Shown in pieces: positions 1 to 8,569 of a stretch of DNA of 10,729 nt. The notes under the pieces were generated by a model, which had not been told where the DNA came from, searched no databases, and was given only the letters and a program-made list of their open reading frames with translations. Made by a program: the position numbers and the translations under genes. The DNA is from Larix sibirica (Eukaryota; Streptophyta; Pinopsida; Pinales; Pinaceae): the NCBI GenBank assembly GCA_004151065.3, contig NWUY0300004069.1, forward strand, positions 12,635 to 23,363, given 5' to 3'. Within the stretch, counting starts at the first letter, position 1; every line of letters begins with the position of its first letter.

Positions 1-273
1 GCGATTCGCCTAAGTTCCACATTAGGTCACACATTTTATTTATTTATTTTTAATGAATAATCCATTTATGTGACATGCAATTGGCTAAGAAGTTGAAGGT
101 ACTATTGTCGGGTGAACGATGACCTTCTTGGTATTAGGGAGGCTCTCTTAATGCTCTCTCATGCTTTAATAATGGTGTTGGTTATTGAATGCCACACCAC
201 CGGTTCTTCCCACTACCTCGACCACCAAACCACCATTGGATCTCAACATGAAGTTCTTATTGCCAAGGTGGCT
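1..273. other. AT-rich non-coding stretch, nothing recognised
   Basis: No open frame of useful length and no motif I recognise. It has short AT-rich runs near the start (TTTATTTATTTATTTTTAA around 35-54) and a region rich in CCACC-type words around 190-235. It leads directly into the duplicated unit that follows. Confidence 0.5.
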
Positions 274-459
274 GTGATATTGCAATGACATTTAATTATG
301 CATTTAATGTACTGACCGCCACTACCTCTGTCAATGCCACCACTGCAATCGCCTCTATCACTGCCACCACCTATTCATGTGAACTATACAATGGGAAGTA
401 ATTTGATGTAATTATCCTATTGTCCTACGCATATTCAAATAATGGCTATTTCTCTCTAC
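274..459. repeat. Imperfect tandem duplication, copy 1
   Basis: The first, longer unit starts with GTGATATTGCA. It shares with copy 2 (466-602) the blocks CATTTAATGTACTGAC, GTAATTTGATGTAATT, CCTATTGTCCTA and AATGGCTATT in the same order. It carries about 50 extra bases (roughly 340-393, with CCACC/CTGCC words) that copy 2 lacks. The copies are separated by only about 6 bases, so this is a local tandem duplication followed by divergence and one larger indel. It does not code for protein in any frame I can follow. Confidence 0.75.
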
Positions 460-465
460 CAAAGC

Positions 466-602
466 GTGATATTGCAGAGGCATTTACTTATTCATTTAAT
501 GTACTGACTGCCACCACCTATGTCAATGGCACAATTTCTAGTAATTTGATGTAATTGTCCTATTGTCCTATGCATATTTCATGAATGGCTATTGTTCTCT
601 AC
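466..602. repeat. Imperfect tandem duplication, copy 2
   Basis: The second, shorter unit starts again with GTGATATTGCA and ends at TGGCTATTGTTCTCTAC. It matches copy 1 (274-459) in block order, with scattered substitutions and a gap of about 50 bases after the shared GTCAATG word. It ends just before the gag-like remnant. No function is suggested. Confidence 0.75.
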
Positions 603-628
603 AAAATCAATAGGCAAGGATTCTCATA

Positions 629-931
629 GACCTCTACCGATTCTTTTCAAAATGGCATGTGGATTTAAATGCCAAAACTGCTCGAGTTGATATCGATTTG
701 TGGATGTGTTCGAAGCAATTGGGAATGCTCTTGACTTGTATTATGATGTTGACTACTCCTTCTGATATACAGGTTACTATGGGATGGCATGAATTCTAGT
801 GGGATTACAAGGGATTGGTGGAGGAAATGATAATGAAGCACATAATAGACCATATCCTTGCAAGAAAAGATCCACTAAAATTTTGGTTTTTGGATCTTGG
901 TGGATAAAGGTAGAAACTAAAGGCTTGACAT
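629..931 (+). pseudogene. Heavily degraded LINE ORF1 (DUF4283 gag-like) fragment
   Basis: Three short readings join into something resembling the middle of a plant LINE ORF1. Frame 2 at about 629-700 reads KWHVDLNAKTARVDIDLW, like the segment of DUF4283 proteins that precedes the 'lW..l..lP' stretch. Frame 1 at about 694-803 reads VFEAIGNALDLYYDVDYSF and then GMA*ILVGL, like the 'IGn.lG...' and 'aRI.V..D' blocks. Frame 2 at about 803-931 reads KGLVEEMIMKH and then DPLKFWF, like the 'glpe.i' and 'yE.lPFrC' blocks. The segment after that has the spacing of a CX2CX4HX4C knuckle, but all four ligand positions (887, 896, 911, 926) are changed. There are two frame changes and several stops. It differs from ORF1 of copy A, so it is not simply a duplicate of it. 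The call rests on block order recognised by eye, with moderate confidence. Confidence 0.5.
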
Positions 932-2380
932 CTATTAGTGAACTCTTGCCAAACCTATTTAGTATAAAAAATCCTACCACCGCAATGCTTATTTCTTTAC
1001 CTATAATTAAAATTCCTCTGGAATAAGTCAATGCCCAAGTATGTTTTATTGCTTTCACTTACTATTTTCTTATGTCAATACATGGTATGACATGTGCTAT
1101 AGAATAGATTTAAGTGTAGCTTCTTTATCTTACATCAATTTACTAGTTCATATTCAATTCACAATAGTTTACTTTTTTTCTAAGAGTCAAGGAATGACCC
1201 ATCGCATTGATTCTTTATGCTCATGAGTGGAAACAATGCACTTGGCAAAATCATAGGGATAAACTTCATCTTGTAGAATTCCATACCACTTTCTGGGGAA
1301 GATACCTATAGTAGTACACGAAGTTCATGCATTGTTACCCTGGTGGAACAACTATGACTTTATATGAAGTGAAGTAGCAATTTGTGACTGGGTTCCAAAA
1401 ACCAAAATCAAAGCAACATACCATTGGAGAGGGAAAGGGTGGATCTATGTCATACATATTTTGTTTCTATTTTCTAGGTCGTACTTCAAGAGCCATTGCT
1501 TCAGGCATGGGTGGTAGTAGCATGACATAATTTGGGAAAGGAGAAGTGATATTGGAATCCAAATATGATTGGTTTTACCAACCATTATAGCCAATGAAGG
1601 GAGGCATTGGATTGTCATTCCAACCACCATACACAAGGAATATATAGGCATGAAACATCCATGCAATAGTTATAGATGAATAAAAATGTAGGCCTAGCAA
1701 TATAGGGTATCTTGTCGAAAAGAATCCAGCAAAAAATTGCAATTTTAAATCACAAGAGAAAAATAGTGAGGATGATGCAGCTTACCCAGCTTCAATGAAT
1801 GCTTGAGCAAATTATATTGCTTATCACAACCTTTCCTTCACCAATGACAACTTGGAAATGCAATTAAATGATGTGACTATGATGAATTGAATGAATCTAC
1901 CAGAGCCGTGTTTAAGCCGCAAAGACGATAAACATATGGTGTGTCAAATAATCCAAGAAATTTGACATGACTTAAGACCATCTCCCGATTCATAGAGAAC
2001 TTTTCCCTTCTAGGTTGTGTGATTCATAGAGAACGTTTCCCATGCGGCTATGCATGGATTAAACGTGGTTGTCATAAGTTGCATGTTTCAACAAGTTAAG
2101 AAATGGACCTTGTCTTCCATAGTTCATAGGCCATGGATTAAATAATTTGTATACTTGGTGAGTGTTTCCAAAATGAAGACCTTATGTGAAGTCATGCACC
2201 CATAATCCATACATAGATCTGAGGGTATGTAGAGATGAAAGGTCATGCACAGACTTTGGAAAGTCTAATGAAAATGGTATTTTTAAGTCAATGGAATGGT
2301 TGAAAAGTTTGGCTGTAGAACACATGGAGCATCAATTTACTAAGCACGCAAGGGTTTGAAGGAATCAACTGTGACCAAGG
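932..2380. other. Long non-coding stretch, no gene recognised
   Basis: All frames on both strands are broken by frequent stops. The short open stretches (for example 1041-1226 on + and 1445-1666 on -) show no domain I recognise and no codon-like pattern. The part just after 932 could be further worn remains of the upstream LINE fragment, but I cannot show it. The only structure noted is a 21-base direct repeat at 1987-2007 and 2021-2041. The start of LINE copy A near 2381 has no recognisable promoter or target-site duplication. Confidence 0.5.
1987..2041. repeat. 21-bp direct repeat, spaced 34 bp
   Basis: GATTCATAGAGAACTTTTCCC at 1987-2007 recurs at 2021-2041 with one mismatch (GAACG for GAACT). 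Start-to-start distance is 34 bases. The longer sequences around them do not match well. This is probably a small local duplication in neutral DNA. Confidence 0.7.
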
Positions 2381-3709
2381 ATGAGGTCTCCTGGAGGGGG
2401 CTCCTCTCCCTCCCCATTGGATCAAAACAAAGGGAGCATGGGGGATATGGCGGAGAACCCTTCCATGAGGAGGTCTGTCTCCATTTTCGTTGATGGAACA
2501 AGCGGACAAATAAGAGAGGCTCTTAGATGCCGGAATGGTGACTTCTTACCCAAATATTCTGATATCCCCTCTCTTTAGATACAATATGAAAAACTCCATG
2601 AGAGAATATAACTCTAGAAGGAGAAATCCCTAATTTGTAAATTTATTGGGGTTTGTCCTAAGGAGAGAGATCTTTTCAAATGGATCAAAGAAACCTGGAA
2701 CCCCAAAGGCCATTATGACTTGCAGTTGGGATGAAAGGCTTTTTCACTATCATATTTTTTAATCAGGAAGACTGAGGTAGAATTCTGGATGGGGGACCTT
2801 ATTTTTTCTTCTCAGCTGGTCTATACCTTAGAACCTGGAAAGAATGTTTCAACTCGGGAAAAGAAAATATGTGCATAGCCCTAGATTTGATATGCATGTA
2901 CTCACTCCCATGTGAATACTAGGAACCAGACATACTACGAGACATTAGGAATTCCTTTGGGAAATTTGTGAAAGTTTCTGAGTAGACCAAATAGCTCAGG
3001 TATACTTCATGTGCCCCGATCTGTCTGTATATGGATATCTCTCGTGATATCCTAGAGGGAATCAATTTGAACTAGGATGATGAGGATTGGATCTAGCCAC
3101 TCGACTACAAACATATCCCATTCATATATAGGCAATGTCATGTGTATGGCCATCCCAACAGGGAATGCCCCCTCCAAACCCCCCCCTTCTCCTTCCCAAC
3201 CTGAGCTTGAGAAAGAGAGGGTTGATGAGGGTTTTACACAGGTTAATAATAGAAGGAGGCATGGGCGTAAGCATATATGATAGGTGAATAACAAGAAAAT
3301 GGACAACACAAATAGATTTGAAACCCTAAATTCGGTAGAAGAGGATCCGAGGGACCTGATCCTGGGGGAACCGAAACAACATCCACAGAAGAAGGACCAG
3401 GTCCATACAAAAGACCAAATCTCCCAGGAAAACCAAGAAGAGCAACCAGAAAAAATGGAAGAAGACCCACAAGAAGAGGGAGAGGACATGGATATGGGGG
3501 AACTAGACCTCGATGAGAACGAGAGGGAGTGCAAAAGAAAAGGAAAGGTTATGTTCCAACACGCCAAATCAAACTTCTTCAAGAGGCCATTAAGAGGACA
3601 AAAGCAACCCATCAACCAGGAATCGCAAAGGAAATCCATAAGGGTAACAAGAGGAAACTCCTACAAAAAGGAGAAAAAAGTGGAAGAAAGACCAACAAAT
3701 AGAGAATAG
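2381..3709 (+). pseudogene. LINE ORF1 (gag-like, DUF4283 and CCHC zinc knuckle), broken
   Basis: ORF1 of plant L1 elements makes an RNA-binding protein thought to coat the element RNA. Frame 2 runs from ATG 2381 (a second ATG follows near 2420) to about 2731. A missing base in GGATGAAAGG then moves reading to frame 1 through the DUF4283 core (blocks KGHYDLQLG, FFTIIFFNQED, SAGLYLRTWKE, NSFGKFVKVSE, YMDISRDILEGINLN). A knuckle follows at about 3124-3167: YRQCHVYGHPNREC, where the first Cys of CX2CX4HX4C is Tyr. An indel in the C8 run at 3179-3186 returns reading to frame 2. The C-terminal part (3284-3709) is very acidic, rich in Glu and Gln, then Lys/Arg-rich. In-frame stops lie at 2576, 2609, 2615, 2773, 2920, 2983, 2992, 3073, 3094, 3278 and 3281, mostly TAG. 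Family assignment is firm; the exact start is not. Confidence 0.85.
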
Positions 3710-3790
3710 TAGAAGTAGGAACCAAGCTAATTGAATTAGGCCAATATCCCATGATTAAGGCAGCCTTTTATAAATTCAACAAAGTTCTCA

Positions 3791-4476
3791 ATGAAAGTGA
3801 TAACATGGAACATCCGCGGGGTGAATCACCCCCACAAAATCAGGACACTATGAAATAAGTTGTGAAAGGAGAAACCTGTGATTGTCTTCCTTCAAGAAAC
3901 GAAATACCAAGCGAAATTTATTAAGGAAATAGGAAGTTGGATTTGGAAAGGGAGTGAAACAATGGAAATTAATGCAAATAGGGCGGTGGGAGGCCAGACA
4001 ATCTTGTGGAAGCTTGAGGAAGTTATCTTATCTAATTTCCTTTCCACAAGATTCCTCCTATCCGCTGACTTCCAAATCATCAATTCTACAGTCAAGGTTG
4101 TTATTACTAACGTTTATGGCCCAAGTATAAATTCGCAAAATGTTGCTTTCTTGGATACTCTCATATGGGTGGACAGTCGATAGGATACAAGAAATGAATC
4201 GTTGGAGGGGAATTCAACCTAATCACTTCCCAAGAGGAAAAAAACGGGGGAAGAAGGATCTTAGGAGCAGTGAATGAAGCCTTCAGAGACTTCATTGAAG
4301 AAACTAGGGTGGTGGATATGGAAATTGAGAATGCCTAGTTCACCTGGAACAATAGGAGAGGGGGAGAAAACCATGTAGCCTCCAGACTCTATAGATTCCT
4401 GATTTCGGAATCCACTGTCACTGGTGGGGGAGATTTGACTGCTATGGTTATTCCAACTGTCGAATCAGACCACTAG
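3791..4476 (+). other. APE-type endonuclease domain of copy A ORF2
   Basis: The blocks in order are WNIRG (Asn), FLQETK (Glu), VGGQTILW, ITNVYGPS, IVGGEFNLI, AxFTWNN, SRLYRFLIS and ESDH. In active relatives the fifth block is GGDFN; here the Asp is Glu (codon 4210-4212). The SRxDRFL Asp is Tyr. The final S-D-H remains, but the next codon is a stop at 4474, where copy B has Trp. The domain nicks target DNA in active elements; this copy should be inactive. The frameshift lies between about 4165 and 4200. Confidence 0.85.
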
Positions 4477-5124
4477 ACAATATGCCTCTGCTAGGACGGT
4501 GTTGGAACCTCGATGAGGAAGCCTTTTAGATTTAAATAATTATGGTTCAAGCATAATAATTAAAAATCAATGGTCCAACAATGGTGGGAGGATCTGGACC
4601 CCCTAAGGGGTACGAGGATGTTCCAATTCCAATAGAAACTGAAAGCTCTAAAATCAAAGCTCCATACATGGAACAAGGAAGAATTTGGGAACATATTCCA
4701 TGACAGAAAATGTCTGAGTGAGCATCTTAATGAGATTCAAAAAGAGGGGATGGAAAATGGTTATGATGAGGATCTAAAAGCTTGGGAGAATAGTACCCTT
4801 GAGTAGCTAAACTCCCGGAAGAAACAAGAGGAAATCTACTGGAAACAGAAATCTACGAACCAATGGATTAAGGAGGGAGAATGTAATACCAAATTATTCC
4901 ACCAATTAGTCATCCAAAATAGACAAAGGAATAATATCAACGGGTTGAAAAAAGAAACTGGACAACACATGGAAATCAAGAAGGAAATCGAGGAAGAATT
5001 GGTCGACTACTTCTAGAACATAATGGAAGAAGAAAGGCTAGACTAGTCAGATTGCATAGAAAAGATAACCCAACATATTCCTATCCTCATCTCCCAGAAT
5101 CAAAATGAGCTCTTAACCAGCCTA

Positions 5125-6252
5125 GTGGAGATGAGAGAGGTGGAGGATGCAATTCATCAGATGGCTGTTGGGAAAGCCCCAGGACTCGACGACTTTACTA
5201 TGACCTTCTTCCACCACTTTTGGGACCTCATCAAGGAATATCTCTGGCATAATGTGGAAGACTCCAGGAAGAATAATGGGGTGTTGAAAGCTTTCAATGC
5301 CATGTTCTTGTCTCTCATTCCCAAAAGTGAAGGAGTAGACTCTCCAGGTAAGTCTATACATATCGCCTTGTGCAACGTCATTTATAAAATCAGTACCAAG
5401 GTCATTTCCAAAAGATTGAAACCGCTCCTCACCAACCTGGTGTCCCCAGGACAATCTGTGTTTCTTGAGGGCCGACATATCCTAAACAGAGTCATCTTAG
5501 TTCATGAGGTAATACACTCCTTGAATATGACAAAGAATACTAGAATGCTCCTAAAATTAGACATTTCCAAAGCCTATGATAAGCTAAGTTGGAAATTCAT
5601 GAGAGAGATGCTCAAGGCTTATGGCTTTAGGAAATATTGGATCGAATGGGTTCTGAATTTGACGTCATCAACTTTCTTCTCAATCCTTCTCAATGGATCT
5701 CCCACGAAGACGTTCAACCCATCAAGGGTTTTAAGTTAGGGGGACCCCCTCTCCCCCTTCTTATTTGTATTAATGGAAGAAGGTCTTAGCAGGAAAATAA
5801 AATCCATGGTTGAAAGGAGTCAAATCAAAGGATTAAACCTACACATAGGAGATGACAAACAAACCCATCAACAATTTGTAGATGACACTGTGCTCATGGG
5901 TCACTCGTTAGTCCAAGAAGCTAAATCTTTCAAAAAATGTCTGAACCTCTTTTCTAAATCCTCGAGACTGGAGATTAATAAGGACAAGTCTCAAGTCTTC
6001 TTTTTCATCTCTCCTAGAGCTACCCAAAGAAATATAATCAAAATTCTCGGCTTCCAAGGGAGATCCATTCAATCCAAATACTTAGGTGCACCTCTAGCTG
6101 AAGGAGTGGTCCGAAAAGTGTGGTCTGATCTGCTTGACTGACTTAGAGGAAAAATCTCAAATTGGATCTCGCAGCCTCTCAACCTAGTGAGCAGGCTTAT
6201 CCTAATCAAGTCTATTCTCCAAGCCATGCCAATTTACTTGTTCTTGGTTATG
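5125..6252 (+). other. Reverse transcriptase domain of copy A ORF2 (partial)
   Basis: Frame 1 shows the LINE reverse transcriptase series: MAVGKAPGLDDFTMTFFHHFW, FLSLIPKSEG, IALCNVIYKISTKVISKRLK, PGQSVFLEGRHIL, LLKLDISKAYDKLSW (the first catalytic Asp), GDPLSPFLFVLMEEGL, QQFVDDTVLMG (F-V-D-D, Asp codons 5881-5886) and KYLGAPL. The usual R-P-I in the third block reads S-I-H here. The stop at 5737 sits immediately before GDPLSPF, where copy B has Gln. A second stop is at 6139. The sequence runs on through LILIKSILQAMPIYL and ends at the N. Confidence 0.9.
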
Positions 6253-6253
6253 N
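6253..6253. other. Single undetermined base at the junction of two inverted LINEs
   Basis: This is the only N in the window. It lies exactly where the + strand reverse transcriptase similarity ends and where the - strand tail of copy B begins. It may mark a scaffold join, a consensus uncertainty at a rearrangement breakpoint, or chance. Confidence 0.9.
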
Positions 6254-6255
6254 CT

Positions 6256-6580
6256 ACCACCTTCCTTGGGTTTAAAAAGAGTTCTACCACCCTCAATAAT
6301 AATGAACCCGGTACTATCCATTAATGGAAAATCATACTTCCACTAAAAGTGATGATCTTTCGCATCATCTTCACTTAAATCCTTCCCACCTGTAATCATG
6401 GTAGAAGTACCTTTCCGAGCCTTGGAGAAGACAACAAACTCCACAGGAAAGGGACGAAAAGACTTCCCATCGATCATCTCTTAAAATAAGGTCAAAGGAT
6501 CAAAGGAGGAGGGGATCACATGGGAGTATGAGCCTCTGCCTAACGTCACCCCCCCAATCGGCATGGTAACTCATCATGTC
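6256..6580 (-). pseudogene. Coding-like tail downstream of RNase H, unrecognised
   Basis: On the - strand, the frame starting at ATG 6564 stays readable to the N, about 103 codons with only two stops (TAA 6483-6481 and TAG 6345-6343). It includes TLGRGSYSHVIPSSFDPLTL, EMIDGKSFRPFPVEFVVFSK, GTSTMITGGKDLSEDDAKDH and DSTGFIIIEGGRTLFKPKEG. The RNase H frame leads into it if the TGA at 6583 is an old CGA and the G7 run (C7 at 6549-6555 on the top strand) has a one-base indel. It may therefore be the C-terminal end of ORF2 rather than a separate gene. I recognise no domain. It continues up to the junction and is cut there. The alternative is chance openness in 3' UTR. Confidence 0.5.
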
Positions 6581-6583
6581 TCA

Positions 6584-7249
6584 TGAGAGAATATCCTTAC
6601 ACCTGTCCTGAATCTCCGAATTTGGCAGGTTTTCCCACGTTTGGGCACTTAAGTCCATGTGATTCACCGCCCCAAGGTTGGTGAGCAAGTCTGCTAGCTT
6701 GTTCCCATTGCAATTAACATGGGAGAAGGATATAGCTAGCCCCCGAGTTAGCAAAGACGCTAAACTATTAAGTTTGCCCTCCAACCGCCACGACGTCGCC
6801 ACCTTAGAGCTGCGTTTTCCCTTGTGCACTTCAGAGGCCATGTGGAGAATAATCCGGGAGTCCCCCTCCACAATAAGGGGAGTACAATTATGGGTACATG
6901 TCAACTGGATTCCCTAAAGCAGCCCTTCCAGCTCAGCTGCATTATTAGACTCATGCCCAAGATGACCAATTTTGAAGATGATCATTAACCCTTCTGTATT
7001 TCAAATAACACATCTGTAGCCTGTCGGGCCTGGATTACCCTTCGAGGCACCATAAAAATTCAACTTAAAGAAACCAGGAGGTGGAGGAGTCCAGGAATCC
7101 AGGCTTACAACAATCAAGGAAGGGTTCTTAGGTTTTCCAAAGCATGGAAGGACCCCATAAATACCCCAAGAATGCAAAATGAGGGTCTCAATGTCGTTAG
7201 CCTCCCAGTCCTTGTCATTCCGGGCCTGTAATTTAATGGTTTTGATCAA
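6584..7249 (-). other. RNase H (RVT_3 type) domain of copy B ORF2
   Basis: The frame is the same as zf-RVT. Blocks: TPPPPGFFKLNFYGASKGNP, SNNAAELEGLL, PLIVEGDSRIILHMASE and FSHVNCNGNKLADLLTNLGA. The four acidic positions of plant RNase H are expected in KLNFDGAS, AELEGL, EGDSRI and NKLADLL. The first is Tyr here (codon 7054-7052), the others are present. In-frame stops follow CVI (TGA) and EGLL (TAG). The domain ends at DRCKDILS with a TGA at 6583-6581, possibly a mutated Arg codon. The domain would normally remove RNA from the RNA/DNA hybrid; this one should not be active. Confidence 0.9.
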
Positions 7250-7305
7250 CTGGCTATGGACAGAGGCCCAAACTCATTCCTTTGAATTCGCCACTTCTCT
7301 AAAAA

Positions 7306-8150
7306 TTATGGAATTATGTTCCTTCCATACCTCCCAAGTAAGAAAGTATGGGAAAATTTTCCATAAGAGATTAAGCACCAGGTTCTAGAACGGATCTTTC
7401 GGCCAGTCACAGAGAGTATGGATCGGGTTGTCACGGGCACGAGCCGAGCATCTGAAAGTCGTAGCTCCCCTATCCCACAGGCACGAGGCATACTGACATG
7501 AATCCAAGAGGTGATGCATAGTTTCCTCTGCACTACTGCACATGATGCACTAGTATGGACCATTGAGACCCCTTCTTTATAAATTATCACCTATTAAGAT
7601 GCGTTTTTTCAACATTAACCAGATAAAAATTGAGATTTTAGGCCAGAGTTTAGCATCCCATAATTTCTTCCAATTCGGCACCAGAGCCAAATTGTTGAAC
7701 CCTAGCCGAATATTGTAGGCTTCCTTCATAGAAAAATTATCAGTGGGCTTGAAGCCCCACCTAATTTTATCGTCCCCATTGTGGATTTTAATTCTCCTAG
7801 AATTTAGGGCTTCCTCTATGTGGTTTAATTCCTCCTTGGGGCCAAAAGGCACCCACTAGTCACGGCCAGCCCAGACTCTGAATTCTTGGTTCGAGGAAGA
7901 TGAGTCCCAAATATCCTGCACCATAACTTTGTTATTAATAGTGTATTCTTGAATGACCTGAGGAGCTTCCACACTGCTAGCTAAAGTAGGAAACTGTTGC
8001 CAAGCGTCATCCCAAGCCTTAGCATGGAGGCCATTCTTGACTTCCTAGAAGTAGTTATCCCAAACGAGGGGTCGACCCAGAGTGGCCAACTTCCAGATGT
8101 GCGATCCCTAAGGCAACCCAGAGAAGCGAATTAGGTCATTTTTTCCCAGT
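7306..8150 (-). other. Connection and zf-RVT domain of copy B ORF2
   Basis: After the A-run frameshift at 8139-8144 the frame reads NDLIRFSGLP, GSHIWKLATLGRPLVWDNYF, VMVQDIWDSSSSNQEFRVWAG and GDDKIRWGFKPTDNFSMKEAY. WPKISIFIWLML then leads to the zinc-binding part, CIMCSSAEETMHHLLDSCQY (Cys codons at 7549-7547 and 7540-7538). This is the zf-RVT module common in plant LINE ORF2 proteins between reverse transcriptase and RNase H. Stops interrupt it at LP*GS, YF*EV, RD*WV, NL*RR, PY*CI and PF*NL. Copy A has lost this whole segment. Confidence 0.85.
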
Positions 8151-8569
8151 TAGCAGTATATCTGACATGCCAGAGTTTGGCCCATGGTTCTTGGGTATGA
8201 GAGACCCATCACCACCAGATCTTGGCCCTCGAGACAAAGTTAACATGCTCAAGGTCTCAGAGTTTAAGGCCACCCTGCTCCTTGGGAGAGCAGATCACTT
8301 CCCATTTGACCAAAGCCCAATTTCTAAGATCCCCTTGACCACTCTAGAGGAAATTACGCTGGATGTTTCTAATCTCTTTGAGTATAGCTTTGGGAGCCAT
8401 CAAGGCCGAGAACATGTAGATGGGTATGGCTTGGAGCATGAACTTAACCAAAAACAAACGTCTAGCAAAATTGAGGGGGAGAAGAGTCCAGTTGGTTAAT
8501 TTCTGCCTCATCTTATCCAACAATTCCCTCCAAGATCCCTGACGGGCCATAGAATCAACCAAAGGGGTA

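Larger units (their letters stand above)
2381..6252 (+). mobile_element. Plant L1-type LINE, copy A, decayed and 3'-truncated
   Basis: A non-LTR retrotransposon carrying, in order, ORF1 (DUF4283 plus CCHC knuckle plus charged tail) and ORF2 (APE endonuclease, linker, reverse transcriptase). It ends abruptly at the N in the region just after the YLGAPL block of the reverse transcriptase. The zf-RVT, RNase H, 3' UTR and poly(A) seen or expected in such elements are absent. The left boundary is set at the first ATG of the readable ORF1; the true 5' end may be slightly upstream. No target-site duplication could be identified. By hand count there are about 24 in-frame stops and three frameshifts, so it cannot move by itself. 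Losing the 3' rather than the 5' end is atypical for LINE insertion and points to later rearrangement or an assembly join. Confidence 0.9.
3791..6252 (+). pseudogene. LINE ORF2 (endonuclease-reverse transcriptase), broken and truncated
   Basis: ORF2 encodes the nicking and reverse transcription enzyme for target-primed insertion. ATG 3791 opens with MKVITWNIRGVN, the usual start of the APE-type endonuclease. Frame 2 runs to about 4170; one frameshift then moves reading to frame 1, which carries all the rest to 6252. Order: endonuclease (3791-4476), linker with the WNKEEFGNI and KQEEIYWKQKS blocks (4500-5110), and reverse transcriptase (from about 5125). In-frame stops lie at 3851, 3863, 4336, 4474, 4492, 4537, 4561, 4633, 4804, 5014, 5044, 5737 and 6139. 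Frame 1 is otherwise free of frameshifts for about 2 kb, so decay is mainly by point mutation. The protein would normally continue into zf-RVT and RNase H, which are missing here. Confidence 0.9.

Noticed and set aside
777-1058. 93-residue open frame on the - strand
   Set aside because: No recognisable domain; it overlaps the + strand gag remnant and looks like chance openness.
1445-1666. Small open frames between 1041 and 1666 as possible genes
   Set aside because: They are short, without motifs or codon pattern, and flanked by stop-dense DNA. No plausible splice structure could be built.
3052-3639. 195-residue open frame on the - strand
   Set aside because: It is the mirror of the purine-rich ORF1 tail on the + strand: low-complexity Ser/Phe/Cys-rich, no domain, and the + strand has clear DUF4283/gag context.
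7306-7590. 94-residue open frame on the - strand
   Set aside because: It is in the wrong frame; the zf-RVT motif CIMC...HHLLDSC is read in the neighbouring frame, interrupted by stops.
8167-8499. 110-residue open frame on the + strand
   Set aside because: It lies antisense to the conserved connection region of copy B ORF2 and shows no recognisable protein features.
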